Under the pieces are notes generated by a model, which was given only the letters and a program-made list of their open reading frames with translations, made no database searches and was not told where the DNA came from. Of a stretch of 64,000 nucleotides of DNA, positions 9,368 to 18,344 are shown piece by piece (the first letter of the stretch is position 1; each line of letters starts with the position of its first letter). The translations under genes and the position numbers were made by a program. Source of the stretch: Paenibacillus plantarum (GTDB lineage Bacteria > Bacillota > Bacilli > Paenibacillales > NBRC-103111); the NCBI RefSeq assembly GCF_013141695.1, contig NZ_WHNY01000037.1:45716-109715 (forward strand), read 5' to 3'.

Positions 9368-10222
9368 ATGCAAGCCACAACGAAACAACAATTAGAAATT
9401 TTAACATCTATACAAAGCCATTTAGCTATGATTATGTTTGACACGAGCGGCTATGTAACATGGGCAAATTCACTCTTCACTTCTGCCATAGGGTATACGG
9501 TGGAAGAAATTATTGGCTTCCATCATAGCAAGTTTTGTTTGCCTGAATTTGCGTCCAGTTCAGCCTATGATAATCTTTGGAAAGAACTACGCAAAGGCAG
9601 GGCCTTTCAAGATAAAATTATTCGGGTTGCAAATGATGGAAGAAGGCTTATTTTAGAAGCAACTTACATGCCGATCTATAGCGATGGCCACGTGGATGCG
9701 ATCATCAAGATCGCTACAGATGTTACGAGTCGTGAAACTGTCCTACAACAGAGTACAGCCGAATTGAAAGCCATGGTAGAGAAGATTACCGCCAACACAG
9801 AGGAAGTATTAGAAGCTTCGAAAGTGATCGTTACGCATATGTCAGAGATGAGCAGAGAATCTTCTACAGTTGAGAAGCAAGTCAAGAGTATCCAAACCGT
9901 AACCACAATTGTCAAAGAAATTGCTTCTCAGTCCCACCTATTGGGCCTGAATGCCGCACTTGAAGCTGCTCGTGCAGGCGAGCTTGGACGAGGTTTTGAG
10001 GTGGTTGCAAATGAAATCAGGAAAATGGCAGGTTCTAGTAAACAATCTGCTGAAGACATATCCGATCAGTTAACTAATATATCGACTTCGGTATCAACGA
10101 TGATTCAAAGCATTGAGGATATTACAAAGCAAATTTCCATCAACTCCAATTCTATTGAACAATTAAAGAAAGCATATGATCATATCGCTTCGACAACGGA
10201 ACATTTGGCATCCTCTATTTAA
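9368..10222 (+). CDS. cytoplasmic PAS-domain methyl-accepting chemotaxis protein
   Basis: Soluble receptor of 284 aa. Residues about 8-125 are a PAS sensor (MIMFDTSGYVTWANSLFTSAIGYTVEEIIG ... EATYMPIYSDGHVDAIIKIATDVT), which could bind a cofactor or small ligand. Residues about 150-284 are a short signalling coiled coil with the conserved hairpin tip (ASQSHLLGLNAALEAARAGE, GRGFEVVANEIRKMA), which contacts CheA/CheW. There are no transmembrane segments and no HAMP domain, so it senses the cytoplasm. The C-terminal arm is short. Ribosome site GAGGAGAG fixes ATG 9368. No chemotaxis genes adjoin it. Confidence 0.88.
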   Translation: MQATTKQQLEILTSIQSHLAMIMFDTSGYVTWANSLFTSAIGYTVEEIIGFHHSKFCLPEFASSSAYDNLWKELRKGRAFQDKIIRVANDGRRLILEATYMPIYSDGHVDAIIKIATDVTSRETVLQQSTAELKAMVEKITANTEEVLEASKVIVTHMSEMSRESSTVEKQVKSIQTVTTIVKEIASQSHLLGLNAALEAARAGELGRGFEVVANEIRKMAGSSKQSAEDISDQLTNISTSVSTMIQSIEDITKQISINSNSIEQLKKAYDHIASTTEHLASSI

Positions 10223-10273
10223 ATGATTTACATGCCACAACCCAGTCTTGCCAACAACTGCTTCTATTAATGG

Positions 10274-10307
10274 AAAAGCACCCCGCTGCTTGTGCAACAA
10301 GGGTGCT
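10274..10307 (-). terminator. terminator of the SspM-like gene
   Basis: Stem AGCACCC / GGGTGCT with an inner TTGTTGCACAA hairpin, followed on the minus strand by TTTT. Confidence 0.6.
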
Positions 10308-10331
10308 GCTAGGATTGTTAATTTAGTTAGC

Positions 10332-10463
10332 TTACACGGACGGCCTATTTGGCTGATGATGTCCAGGCTCCGTTGAATCGAGATTCGACTGAATACGGGA
10401 TGATTGCTTCGAGTGATCGATCGCACTTTGTGTTTTCTGCATCATACTTTTCTTTTTACCCAT
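10332..10463 (-). CDS. small acid-soluble spore protein-like (SspM-like), 43 aa
   Basis: Short gene encoding a 43-residue, basic, Gln/Ser/Lys-rich hydrophilic peptide that begins MGKKKSMMQKTQSA and ends HHQPNRPSV. GAAGGAG lies nine bases before the ATG and a terminator follows, so it looks like a real gene. The lysine-rich composition and the PNRPS C-terminus recall the minor spore protein SspM of B. subtilis as I remember it. That resemblance is short, so the name is tentative. A minor SASP would accumulate in the forespore. Confidence 0.55.
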   Translation of the reverse strand: MGKKKSMMQKTQSAIDHSKQSSRIQSNLDSTEPGHHQPNRPSV

Positions 10464-10576
10464 GGTAAGCAACTCCTTCTATTTATAGAATGAACGCCAC
10501 CTTAGTATGGAGGGTTTCCTTACTGACTATGCTGGGTATCGTTTCCTTCACTCTTGCATCAAGCTGGAGAATAACA

Positions 10577-10608
10577 AAGAGCCTGTAGGGATGCCCCTAC
10601 AGGCTCTT
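10577..10608 (-). terminator. terminator of the DUF4023 gene
   Basis: Perfect stem AGAGCCTGTAGGG / CCCCTACAGGCTCT with a three-base loop. The T-run is weak. Confidence 0.6.
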
Positions 10609-10625
10609 GCTCATGCCAAACGACG

Positions 10626-10739
10626 TTAGTGCATCTTATGAGGCAAATTCTTGCCTGTCTGACCATCACCTTGTGTCCTTTTATTCTTCTCGGCTTTCCT
10701 CTGCTTCTCATGCAGCTTGCTAATGAAATGACTATCCAT
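10626..10739 (-). CDS. DUF4023-type small protein, 37 aa
   Basis: Tiny gene encoding a 37-residue charged peptide: MDSHFISKLHEKQRKAEKNK, then TQGDGQTGKNLPHKMH. The pattern of an amphipathic KLHE.Q.KAE helix, then .QG.G..GK.LP.K, matches the DUF4023 family of tiny Bacillaceae/Paenibacillaceae proteins, whose function is unknown. CAGGAGG precedes the ATG. It lies about 160 bases from another tiny gene on the same strand, each with its own terminator. Confidence 0.65.
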   Translation of the reverse strand: MDSHFISKLHEKQRKAEKNKRTQGDGQTGKNLPHKMH

Positions 10740-10786
10740 GAGCACTCGCCTCCTGAAGAAAGAATGGCATTACCCTAAATAGAATG

Positions 10787-11143
10787 TCACGAAAGGTCCG
10801 TATTTAATCGCATTGCCAAATTTATTATTGCTGCCCTGATTTCCACATCGGACTGTACTTTTTCATACAAAGATTCAAAAGTTGCTCGATTTCGGATAAA
10901 TTCAGGCTCAGTTTTTATTGCCGTTTGCGTCCAATTAATCAGTACATTCTCAGCCTGTACCAATTCGTTGTAGGCGCGATGCAAGCCAACCTTTTCAATA
11001 ATTTCTTCCATTTCAGCTTGACCCAATTCTACGCCATCTTGTTTTGCATTTTCAATTCGAATATCTGCTTGCGCGCTAATTTGTAAAAAGTGCTCTTTCG
11101 ATGCTAAATAATCAACCTGAGCTCTTGAATATTTTATTCCCAT
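10787..11143 (-). CDS. conserved-looking helical protein of unknown function, 118 aa
   Basis: Not recognised. The product is charged and predicted largely alpha-helical (IENAKQDGVELGQAEMEEIIEKVGLHRAYNELVQAENVLINWTQ), with no membrane segment or Cys motif. The ATG at 11143 is chosen because AAAGGTG stands six bases upstream; the frame also has ATG at 11149 and GTG at 11152. Ends 48 bases upstream of the DUF4023 start. It could be a small adaptor or structural protein; there is no basis for more. Confidence 0.6.
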   Translation of the reverse strand: MGIKYSRAQVDYLASKEHFLQISAQADIRIENAKQDGVELGQAEMEEIIEKVGLHRAYNELVQAENVLINWTQTAIKTEPEFIRNRATFESLYEKVQSDVEIRAAIINLAMRLNTDLS

Positions 11144-11320
11144 TGTCATCACCTTTGTTTATTTATTGGCAGTTCTTGAATTTGATAGTAACAGCCTCGT
11201 CAACAAAACACAAAAACCACGATCTGCTTACTTTGGTCCTATTCTGGACAGACATTTAATACCTTCCATTCGCATACCCTTTATCATTATGCTCTCTTCA
11301 AAAGAAAGGAAGGAACGTCT

Positions 11321-13165
11321 ATGTGCGGAATAACGGGTTGGATAGATTGGCGGAAAGACTTGACCGGGTACCCGTCCATTCTAGAAAATATGACGGAAAC
11401 GCTCCAACTGCGCGGACCTGATGCTTCAGGTACCTGGATTTCACAGCATTGTGCCCTCGGACATCGACGTCTAAGTGTTATGGATCCTGAGAATGGCGCT
11501 CAGCCCATGGTCCGTAAACAAGGCGACTATACGTATACCATCGTATATAATGGCGAACTCTATAATGCCCCAGAGTTAAAAAAAGAACTCGAGCTTCGCG
11601 GCCATCAATTTCGAACAACGTGTGATACCGAAGTGCTGCTGGTCGCTTTTATAGAGTGGGGAAAAGCATGTATAGACCGTCTGAACGGCATCTTTGCTTT
11701 CGCGGCTTGGAATGACCAAGAGCAGTCACTGACCCTCGTTCGTGACAGACTCGGCGTTAAGCCTCTTTTTTATTCCCATCAGGATAGTGTATTATTATTC
11801 GGCTCTGAACCAAAAGCCATTCTAGCTCACCCTGATTTCAAAGCAGAGGTTGGTGCCGAGGGCTTTGCAGAAATATTCGCTGTCGGACCGGCTAGAACGC
11901 CTGGACATGGGATTTATCGCAACATGTCTGAGCTGAAGCCAGGTCAATTTGCTATTTTTGATCGGAATGGCTTATCCATTCGAACGTATTGGAAGCTCGA
12001 GAGCCATCAGCATCCTGATGATATCGCCGGTACAGCTGCGCATGTTGGACAATTGTTGAATGATACGGCAGAGCGCCAATTAGTTTCAGACGTCCCCATC
12101 TGTACACTCCTCTCAGGAGGACTAGATTCTAGCGCCCTCACTGCGCTCGCTGCGACGCATTACAAGAATAGCGGGCAAGGACCGCTTCATACCTTCTCCG
12201 TGGACTACAAGGATAACGATAAGCATTTCAAAGCGAACCTGTTCCAACCGAACTCAGACGCCCCTTGGATCAAAAGGATGACTGAGCATTTGGGAACCGA
12301 GCATCATTACATTGAATTTGATACGCCAGAGCTTGTGGAATCTCTGAAGACAGCCGTGATCGCCCGCGATACACCGGGCATGGCCGATGTCGACGGGTCT
12401 CTCTATTTATTTTGCCGAGAAATCAAAAAGGAAGCTACGGTCGCAATCTCAGGAGAAGCGGCTGACGAAATATTCGGTGGATACCCTTGGTTCCACAATA
12501 CAGATGCACTAGAAGCGAACACGTTCCCGTGGTCACTTAAGTTAGCCAATCGGGTCGACCTGCTCGCCCCAGACTTCGTCGATTGGATTAAACCTGTCGA
12601 ATACGTCAGTAATCGATACCAACAAGCCTTAAGCGAGGTACCACGCTTAGCCGGGGAAACGAAGCAGCAGAATCGGATGCGAGAAATGTCCTATTTGAAT
12701 ATCACACGTTTCATGCCTACGTTACTTGATCGTAAAGACCGCATGAGTATGGCCGTTGGCCTTGAGGTACGCGTCCCCTTCTGTGATCACCGTCTGGTTG
12801 AATACGTGTGGAACATTCCTTGGGAAATTAAAACATCCGGAGACAGAGAAAAGGGCATACTACGTCAAGCATTACGAGGTGTATTACCTGAAGATGTGCT
12901 GACGAGGAAGAAAAGTCCATATCCGAAAACACACAACCCGAATTATTTAACTGCCGTAAGAAAATGGGTATTAGAAATTCTGGATGATCCTTCATCCCCA
13001 ATCTTGCCTTTTATAGATGTCAAAAAGATTCGCGCACTCGCCAGCTCCGAGTCCAATGATTTCGACCTCCCTTGGTTCGGTCAGTTGATGACAGGTCCTC
13101 AGTTATTCGCTTATTTAGCTCAAGTGGATATGTGGCTAAGAACTTATAAGATCTCGATCCGATAA
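11321..13165 (+). CDS. asnB: asparagine synthase (glutamine-hydrolysing), AsnB/AsnO type
   Basis: Converts Asp, Gln and ATP to Asn and Glu. The N-terminal Ntn amidotransferase domain starts MCGITGW (Cys2 nucleophile after Met removal) and has LRGPDASG and HRRLSV. The C-terminal synthetase domain has the PP-loop SGGLDSS (about residue 266) and EAADEIFGGYPWF, ending with the LDRKDRMSMAVGLEVRVPF helix. The 614 aa length resembles the AsnO/YisO group of sporulating bacilli. Ribosome site AAGGAAGG. It is monocistronic with a shared bidirectional terminator. No T-box is visible upstream. Spore-related AsnO function is possible but cannot be told from sequence. Confidence 0.93.
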   Translation: MCGITGWIDWRKDLTGYPSILENMTETLQLRGPDASGTWISQHCALGHRRLSVMDPENGAQPMVRKQGDYTYTIVYNGELYNAPELKKELELRGHQFRTTCDTEVLLVAFIEWGKACIDRLNGIFAFAAWNDQEQSLTLVRDRLGVKPLFYSHQDSVLLFGSEPKAILAHPDFKAEVGAEGFAEIFAVGPARTPGHGIYRNMSELKPGQFAIFDRNGLSIRTYWKLESHQHPDDIAGTAAHVGQLLNDTAERQLVSDVPICTLLSGGLDSSALTALAATHYKNSGQGPLHTFSVDYKDNDKHFKANLFQPNSDAPWIKRMTEHLGTEHHYIEFDTPELVESLKTAVIARDTPGMADVDGSLYLFCREIKKEATVAISGEAADEIFGGYPWFHNTDALEANTFPWSLKLANRVDLLAPDFVDWIKPVEYVSNRYQQALSEVPRLAGETKQQNRMREMSYLNITRFMPTLLDRKDRMSMAVGLEVRVPFCDHRLVEYVWNIPWEIKTSGDREKGILRQALRGVLPEDVLTRKKSPYPKTHNPNYLTAVRKWVLEILDDPSSPILPFIDVKKIRALASSESNDFDLPWFGQLMTGPQLFAYLAQVDMWLRTYKISIR

Positions 13166-13187
13166 ATGAGATTGCATAGAAAATAAG

Positions 13188-13227
13188 AAAGACCTGCGTC
13201 CACGCATTCACGTGGTTGCAGGTCTTT
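13188..13227. terminator. bidirectional terminator between asnB and rdgB
   Basis: Stem AAAGACCTGC / GCAGGTCTTT with an inner CCACG/CGTGG stem. T-rich on both strands, it serves the convergent genes asnB and rdgB. Confidence 0.8.
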
Positions 13228-13234
13228 CTGTGTT

Positions 13235-13882
13235 TTAGTTCGTTTGATCAGGAAGTTGATCCAAAAACATACGCAAAGCTTTGGCACGATGACTCATTTC
13301 ATTCTTCTCTTCCATCGTCAACTCAGCCATCGTTCGACCCAGTGATGGAATGTAGAATAGAGGATCGTAACCAAATCCGCTTTCACCACGCTGCTCATGA
13401 ATAATAAAGCCTTGGCAGACATCCTCCGCTTCGATCACTTCATTCGCAACGGGATCAATTAAACTAAGTGCACAAACAAAGGAAGCCTCACTAAGTAATG
13501 GAGGGTGGCCATCCCCGGCACTCAGCTCGATCCGATCTTCCAACTCATGCAAAGCTTGAAGTAGTCTGGCATTATTGTCAGCATCCGTTGCGTTTTCTCC
13601 CGCGTAGCGAGCCGAATATACACCTGGATCACCGCCTAGTGCCGTAACACATAAACCAGAATCATCAGCAAGTACAGGTACATGAAGATGGGCAGAGATG
13701 ATTTGCGCCTTGATCCGTGCATTCTCTGCGAAAGTCTTCCCACTCTCAACGATTTCCGGTAAATCCGAGTAATCCGCTAAACTTCGAACCTTATATCCTT
13801 TAGCTCCGAAAAGCTTAGCGAACTCTTTCACTTTACCTTCGTTACGCGTTGCGATGACAACAAAATTACTTTGTAGCCGCAT
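13235..13882 (-). CDS. rdgB: XTP/dITP diphosphatase (RdgB/HAM1)
   Basis: House-cleaning pyrophosphatase that hydrolyses dITP, XTP and related non-canonical purine nucleotides. Family motifs: [12 protein letters not shown] at the N-terminus (substrate loop), [24 protein letters not shown] in the middle, and [11 protein letters not shown] then SHRAKAL at the end. The start at 13882 (MRLQSNFVV) has GAGGTG six bases upstream; the gene overlaps the 3' end of rph by 17 bases, pointing to translational coupling. About 215 aa, normal. The rph-rdgB pair matches rph-ysnA in Bacillus. Confidence 0.95.
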   Translation of the reverse strand: MRLQSNFVVIATRNEGKVKEFAKLFGAKGYKVRSLADYSDLPEIVESGKTFAENARIKAQIISAHLHVPVLADDSGLCVTALGGDPGVYSARYAGENATDADNNARLLQALHELEDRIELSAGDGHPPLLSEASFVCALSLIDPVANEVIEAEDVCQGFIIHEQRGESGFGYDPLFYIPSLGRTMAELTMEEKNEMSHRAKALRMFLDQLPDQTN

Positions 13883-14624
13883 GCCCAGCACCTCGAATAC
13901 GATCTGCGATCGGCCCTAGCACACCGGCTTGTACGTCGATCATGGTGTTAATCCCCGCTTCTGCTAGCGCCAGCAATTCATCAAGCTCTTTACGGGAAAA
14001 AGGGGCATCCTCGCCCGTTCCTTGAACTTCAACGAACTGACCTTGTCCCGTCATCACGACGTTCATATCCACTTTTGCTTTAGAATCCTCTTCATAATTA
14101 AGATCCAACTTCGGGATATCCCCAATAACGCCAACACTGACAGCAGCGAGGAAGTCGTTGATTGGGAACTTGGCTAGGTTTTTATCATTAGCAAGCTTAT
14201 TGATGGCAAAAGCCATCGCTACAAATGCACCCGTAATGGAAGCTGTACGCGTACCGCCATCTGCTTGAATCACATCGCAGTCCAGCGTAATGGATCTTTC
14301 ACCTAGTGCTTCCAAGCTGACTACCGAACGTAGTGCTCGACCGATAAGACGTTGAATTTCCATCGTACGTCCACCGAGCTTACCTTTTGCCGCTTCACGC
14401 TGATTTCGAACTTGCGTCGCCCGCGGCAGCATCGAGTACTCCGCTGTAACCCAGCCTTTCCCTTGACCTTTCATAAAAGGAGGAACACGATCTTCGACCG
14501 TTGCTGTACAAATGACTTTCGTATCCCCGACCTCAATGAGGACCGAGCCTTCTGCGTGTTTTATATAATGAGGGGTTATTTGCATAGGTCGCAGTTCTTG
14601 ATCCGTTCTTCCACCAATTCTCAT
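13866..14624 (-). CDS. rph: ribonuclease PH
   Basis: Phosphorolytic 3'-5' exoribonuclease that trims tRNA 3' ends. Conserved segments [57 protein letters not shown], and [22 protein letters not shown] cover the catalytic core and phosphate-binding Arg residues. At 252 aa it is standard. It is first of the rph-rdgB pair and lies downstream of gerM, as in Bacillus; the gerM terminator separates them by about 110 bases. Confidence 0.96.
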   Translation of the reverse strand: MRIGGRTDQELRPMQITPHYIKHAEGSVLIEVGDTKVICTATVEDRVPPFMKGQGKGWVTAEYSMLPRATQVRNQREAAKGKLGGRTMEIQRLIGRALRSVVSLEALGERSITLDCDVIQADGGTRTASITGAFVAMAFAINKLANDKNLAKFPINDFLAAVSVGVIGDIPKLDLNYEEDSKAKVDMNVVMTGQGQFVEVQGTGEDAPFSRKELDELLALAEAGINTMIDVQAGVLGPIADRIRGAGHAATK

Positions 14625-14734
14625 AAATGTCTTTCTCCTCCTGTAGCTACATCAAAAGCTCTAATCCTTACGCCCCATTGTAACAAACTCATCAAGGAAA
14701 AGCATCCTAACACTAGTGAATATGGAAAAAACCG

Positions 14735-14784
14735 AAAAACCACCAGGGATTCCGTCGTTTAAGAACGTTGGAATCACCTGGTGG
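14735..14784 (-). terminator. terminator of gerM
   Basis: Long stem built from CCACCAGG and GATTCC with their complements (14740-14784), followed on the minus strand by TTTTTCGGTTTTTT. It starts 20 bases after the gerM stop. Confidence 0.85.
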
Positions 14785-14804
14785 AACGTTAGTTATCAAT
14801 ATGA

Positions 14805-15854
14805 TTAAAGCTTGATCGCAGGATTAATATGCGCAGGTCTCAGGACAGGCTTACTGTAGTTTTGATTATCTGTAGACGTAATTTTCACAGCGCCATCCAC
14901 CTTAATTTGCACTTGTTTAAACGTGGTGTTCTCCGTTAAAGACAAGATGACCGATTGCAACGCATCCGCTGAAGCTTTCTGATCCGTACCCAGCAGCTTG
15001 TTGGAGAAGTCTACGGTGATTAAACCCTCGCCTGGCTTAATGCTCTTCAACTCTGTTGTAGCATTGAGGACAGCAGCAAGTCCCTTCTTCTGATCTGGAC
15101 CTTTAATCAATTGCTCGACAACAGCCTTCGCAACATCGTCCGTTCTCTTTATAAGACGAGTCACAGGGACATAATATTTGTAATTTTGATCATTTTGATT
15201 AAGGAAATAGAGAGTAACCGGTGTAGCTTGACCAAATTCGGTATCTTCTGCTTTCTCCAGATTGATCCCCATCGTGCGCGCTAATGGTGCATCCAGTGGT
15301 GTTCGACCCTTCGGCATTTCTTTCAAGTCCTTGCCATCTACACGCAGCTGAACCTTATCGATCGTAGGGAAGTTCGTCAAGTTCCACGTGATAGCCTCAA
15401 GGAGCTTGCGTTCATCTTTCACATCATAGTTGAGGAATTCTTTCGAGAAATCAACCGTAGCACTTTTGTCTGATTTTACATTTAAACTAATGACCTTAGT
15501 CCCCTTCGGTAGAAGCGCTTGAAAACCTGAAGGCAGCTGACTCGTTTCTGGTCCGCCATCCACCATGTACTCTAATGTTGTCTTAGCAACTGAGACTGTC
15601 TTCGGCAACGCTAGACTTAATGGTGTCACGAAGCCTTTGGCATCTTTCACATACACCGTCATTTGTGACGTAATATCTTCAGACATGTCGACGGTAACCG
15701 CAGCTGAAGTCGTCTTCACATCTACGTCTGTACCCGCCCCAGGAGGTGCATCGATGTCACTCTTCTTTCCACTGCCCAAAATCGAACATCCTGTGGTCAG
15801 TAGAACAATCACCCCCGCTAAAGCGGCTGAACGAATCCAATGTTGATGTTTCAT
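14805..15854 (-). CDS. gerM: spore germination/sporulation lipoprotein GerM
   Basis: Lipoprotein: residues 1-22 are a signal ending in the lipobox LTTGC. Two GerMN domains follow (first about residues 75-185, VTPLSLALPKTVSVAKTTLEYMV; second about 210-330, ATPVTLYFLNQNDQNYKYYVPVTR). In B. subtilis GerM is needed for normal sporulation and germination and sits in the same rph-rdgB neighbourhood; GerMN domains are also found in cell-wall assembly proteins. The start at 15854 is fixed by GAAGGAGG. It would be anchored outside a spore or cell membrane. Confidence 0.9.
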   Translation of the reverse strand: MKHQHWIRSAALAGVIVLLTTGCSILGSGKKSDIDAPPGAGTDVDVKTTSAAVTVDMSEDITSQMTVYVKDAKGFVTPLSLALPKTVSVAKTTLEYMVDGGPETSQLPSGFQALLPKGTKVISLNVKSDKSATVDFSKEFLNYDVKDERKLLEAITWNLTNFPTIDKVQLRVDGKDLKEMPKGRTPLDAPLARTMGINLEKAEDTEFGQATPVTLYFLNQNDQNYKYYVPVTRLIKRTDDVAKAVVEQLIKGPDQKKGLAAVLNATTELKSIKPGEGLITVDFSNKLLGTDQKASADALQSVILSLTENTTFKQVQIKVDGAVKITSTDNQNYSKPVLRPAHINPAIKL

Positions 15855-16103
15855 TTGCTTATTTCCTCCTTCGATTTTTGCTATTCGCATGGCCTGTACG
15901 ATGCTTTTTTCGTATTACTATGTATACGGGGCTTTGTCCGATTTATAACTACTTTTTGTCCACCTTTTTATCAATCACAAAAAAACATAATAACGAAGGG
16001 AATTATCACCAATCTTCGTCAATTCGAACTCATATGCTATACTGAATACCAGCCTAATAAATGCAATAACTACTTTCTGATATTCGATCAAGGAGGTCTT
16101 ATT

Positions 16104-17066
16104 ATGAGAACATTTTTGAAGGAAAAGACCCTCATTTTCAATGAATTCCGAGAAGAGGTTTTCAGTCATTATCCACAAGCTGTCATTGAGGAAGCTGTAG
16201 CTAGATTGCTTGTTGAAATAAAAGGCATCAAGAAAATCCCCACCGACTTGATCACAACCACGCTGCTCGGGGTATTAAGTAAGACCGAAACATTCAACGT
16301 CATGTCTACCCTCATGGAGCTTCAAAAAAAGGTGAAACATGATGCTGAGCTGCTAGCTAGCATGAAAGATCCTGCCTATAACGTTCATCGAACAATTGCG
16401 ATGTCCATTTGCGGATTATACGGGAGCGGTGCGATCTCACTATTCGGTTTCATCGACTGCAAATTCCGCTTCTTTTTTCCGACGAAGAGACCTAAATCCT
16501 TCATCTCCAAGGGGATTTGTGCGATTGTCGCTTCAACCGCAAGTGTCATTATTTCGGATAGCGTGAAGATGGATTACTCCAAACGTAATCTGCAAATGCT
16601 TGAGGCACGAGGTGTTCTTCTGGATGATATGGTCGAGATCCTTGACCAGTTGCAACGTCCTTACAATCCTGATATGCCACGCAGTCTCTGTGAAGAGCAT
16701 ATTCTGGCGGTACTTCGCAAACAGCAAACCTTTCATGCGCTCCAACTCGCGATCAAAATTGATACCGCTGTCGAAGCCAAAGAATTCAACCCGCAATACA
16801 ATCATATTGTGGGGATGGACGAAGGACTTTTCGGCGTCGATGAAAGCATCGCAACTGCCGTCCCTCTCATGTACGGGACCATAGCGCTCACGAATTTCGG
16901 CTATCTCGACAAAGCCAAAATTGGTATTATCGAGGAACTCGACAGTGATCACGCAGATGGTAAATGCAATACGTTTATCGATGATATGGTCTGTGGGATT
17001 GTAGCGGCAGCTTGTGGTCGGTTAGCGCATAACCATACGCCGACGTATAGTAAGCCGTTGAAGTAA
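16104..17066 (+). CDS. phosphatidylglycerophosphatase A-related protein with N-terminal extension
   Basis: A 320-aa protein. Residues about 150-320 match the YutG/PgpA-like family: LEARGVLLDDMVEILDQLQ, MDEGLFGVDESIATAVPLMYG, ALTNFGYLDKAKIGIIEELD, and CNTFIDDMVCGIVAAACGRLAH. Residues 1-145 form an extra helical domain ending in a hydrophobic stretch (FISKGICAIVASTASVIISD). PgpA enzymes dephosphorylate phosphatidylglycerophosphate, but the Bacillus YutG group has been assigned only by homology. AAGGAGGTC fixes the ATG at 16104; the frame is open well upstream, but that part overlaps gerM and is not coding. Confidence 0.78.
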   Translation: MRTFLKEKTLIFNEFREEVFSHYPQAVIEEAVARLLVEIKGIKKIPTDLITTTLLGVLSKTETFNVMSTLMELQKKVKHDAELLASMKDPAYNVHRTIAMSICGLYGSGAISLFGFIDCKFRFFFPTKRPKSFISKGICAIVASTASVIISDSVKMDYSKRNLQMLEARGVLLDDMVEILDQLQRPYNPDMPRSLCEEHILAVLRKQQTFHALQLAIKIDTAVEAKEFNPQYNHIVGMDEGLFGVDESIATAVPLMYGTIALTNFGYLDKAKIGIIEELDSDHADGKCNTFIDDMVCGIVAAACGRLAHNHTPTYSKPLK

Positions 17067-17116
17067 GAGATTGATACGATAGTGTGCGCTTAGAAACAAA
17101 TGACTTGTTGAAAGTG

Positions 17117-17310
17117 CGAAAGGGAACGTAGGGGCGCTATTCGGTGAAAATCGGGGTAAGTGCAGGTGTTGAGGAACGTAGGGGCGCTATTTAGATGAAA
17201 TATGGTGTTTTGGCATCAATTTGAGGGAAATAAGGGATATACGTTCCCCCTTCTGGGTAAAAGTGGCTGTTCTGGGGCAAATAGAGGCTCTGGGTTCCCC
17301 CTCGTTAGAT
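17117..17310. repeat. short tandem/inverted intergenic repeats around GGAACGTAGGGGCGCTATT
   Basis: Two identical 19-base copies at 17123-17141 and 17173-17191, exactly 50 bases apart. Related inverted blocks with TACGTTCCCCC (17240-17250) and GGTTCCCCCTCGTT (about 17294-17307) follow at similar spacing. No coding potential. The shape suggests a small palindromic-unit repeat family. Confidence 0.6.
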
Positions 17311-17316
17311 CATAGA

Positions 17317-17355
17317 AAAAGCGCTAACCATGTTGCCACGGTTAGCGCTTTTTTC
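17317..17355. terminator. bidirectional terminator after the MBL gene
   Basis: Stem AAAAGCGCTAACC / GGTTAGCGCTTTT with A- and T-runs on both sides. Confidence 0.85.
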
Positions 17356-17356
17356 A

Positions 17357-18334
17357 TTATTTGGATATCGCGACGTAGAACACGCGATCTGCTTGCGGAT
17401 CCACCTGCTGGATGCGGCCTTCGGCCTCCAGCAGGATCAAGTGCGCGATCGTCTCCGACAGCGCGAATCGCATCTGGTGCACGCTCAGCCGGTCGCCGAA
17501 CGTCGCCCGGCACACCTCATAAGCGCTCAGCGGCGCGCTTAGCTGCCCTTCCATGAGCGCGAGCCGCTCATGGTGATGGCGCACGAGCTCCTCTGCGCGC
17601 GCGCCAAAGCCCTGCCAAGGCTCCCGGTGCCCCGGGTAAGCCATCACAACCGGCAGCCTGCTGATCTCCTGCAGGCTGCTTAGATACGCGCCGAGCGGGT
17701 TTTCTTCCACCTGCGGGAGGAAGGAAACGTTCGGCGATATTTGCGGCAGGACGTGGTCGCCGCAAAACATCACCTGCGCCTCAGCGTCGTAGAAGACGAG
17801 ATGCCCCGCGGCATGGCCGGGGGTCTCGATGGCTTCATAGACGCGGTCGCCGAGGCGCACAGGCCCTTCACGCAGCAGGGTAACCTGCGGCTGCGGGGAG
17901 ACCAGATCGACGAAGCTCACCATGTGCTTCGTCATCTCGATCAGCCCGGCTTCAGGGAAGCCATGCCGGGCGAAAAGCTCGAGGAGCAGCGGAGACATCG
18001 GCTGCTCCGGTCCCCACAGGAGCTGCACCTGCGCGTATCCGGTCTCCGATAGGAGAACCGGCGCGCCCGTGCGCTCCTGGAACCAACCGGCCATCCCATA
18101 GTGGTCGGGATGGTGGTGGGTGAGCACGATTTGTTCCACGTGCTCATATCCGATCCCTTGCTCCTGGAGCACTTGCTCCCAGAGCGCCTCCGCTTCCGGC
18201 GTATGCAGTCCCGGATCGATCACTGTGTAACCTTTGCTGCCCCGAATCAGGTAAGCATTCACCCAACGCAAAGGGAATGGCAGCGGTACCTTCACTTGCG
18301 TAATTTCATCTGTATGTAGGGTCACGACGTTCAT
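17357..18334 (-). CDS. MBL-fold metallo-hydrolase
   Basis: Metallo-beta-lactamase-fold hydrolase with the metal signature HHHPDHYG, a later GHAAGHLVFYD, FCGDHVLP and AYPGHREPW, giving both metal sites. A C-terminal helical/winged extension (about residues 245-325) is seen in a subgroup of glyoxalase II-like hydrolases. Substrate unknown. ATG 18334 follows the methyltransferase stop by 10 bases, so the two are co-translated. Base use is striking: GC-rich third positions and GCGCG runs, unlike both neighbours, suggesting transfer or unusual codon drift. Confidence 0.85.
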   Translation of the reverse strand: MNVVTLHTDEITQVKVPLPFPLRWVNAYLIRGSKGYTVIDPGLHTPEAEALWEQVLQEQGIGYEHVEQIVLTHHHPDHYGMAGWFQERTGAPVLLSETGYAQVQLLWGPEQPMSPLLLELFARHGFPEAGLIEMTKHMVSFVDLVSPQPQVTLLREGPVRLGDRVYEAIETPGHAAGHLVFYDAEAQVMFCGDHVLPQISPNVSFLPQVEENPLGAYLSSLQEISRLPVVMAYPGHREPWQGFGARAEELVRHHHERLALMEGQLSAPLSAYEVCRATFGDRLSVHQMRFALSETIAHLILLEAEGRIQQVDPQADRVFYVAISK

Positions 18335-18344
18335 ATCCCGGTAG

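Noticed and set aside
11160..11320. T-box leader before asnB
   Set aside because: No T-box sequence or terminator/antiterminator pair was found in the short upstream region.
17117..17310. CRISPR-like array from the 50-base period
   Set aside because: Only two exact direct copies, and the others are inverted; no Cas genes.
17741..18052. Several long frames opposite the GC-rich MBL gene
   Set aside because: High GC removes stop codons in all frames; no motif or ribosome site supports them.
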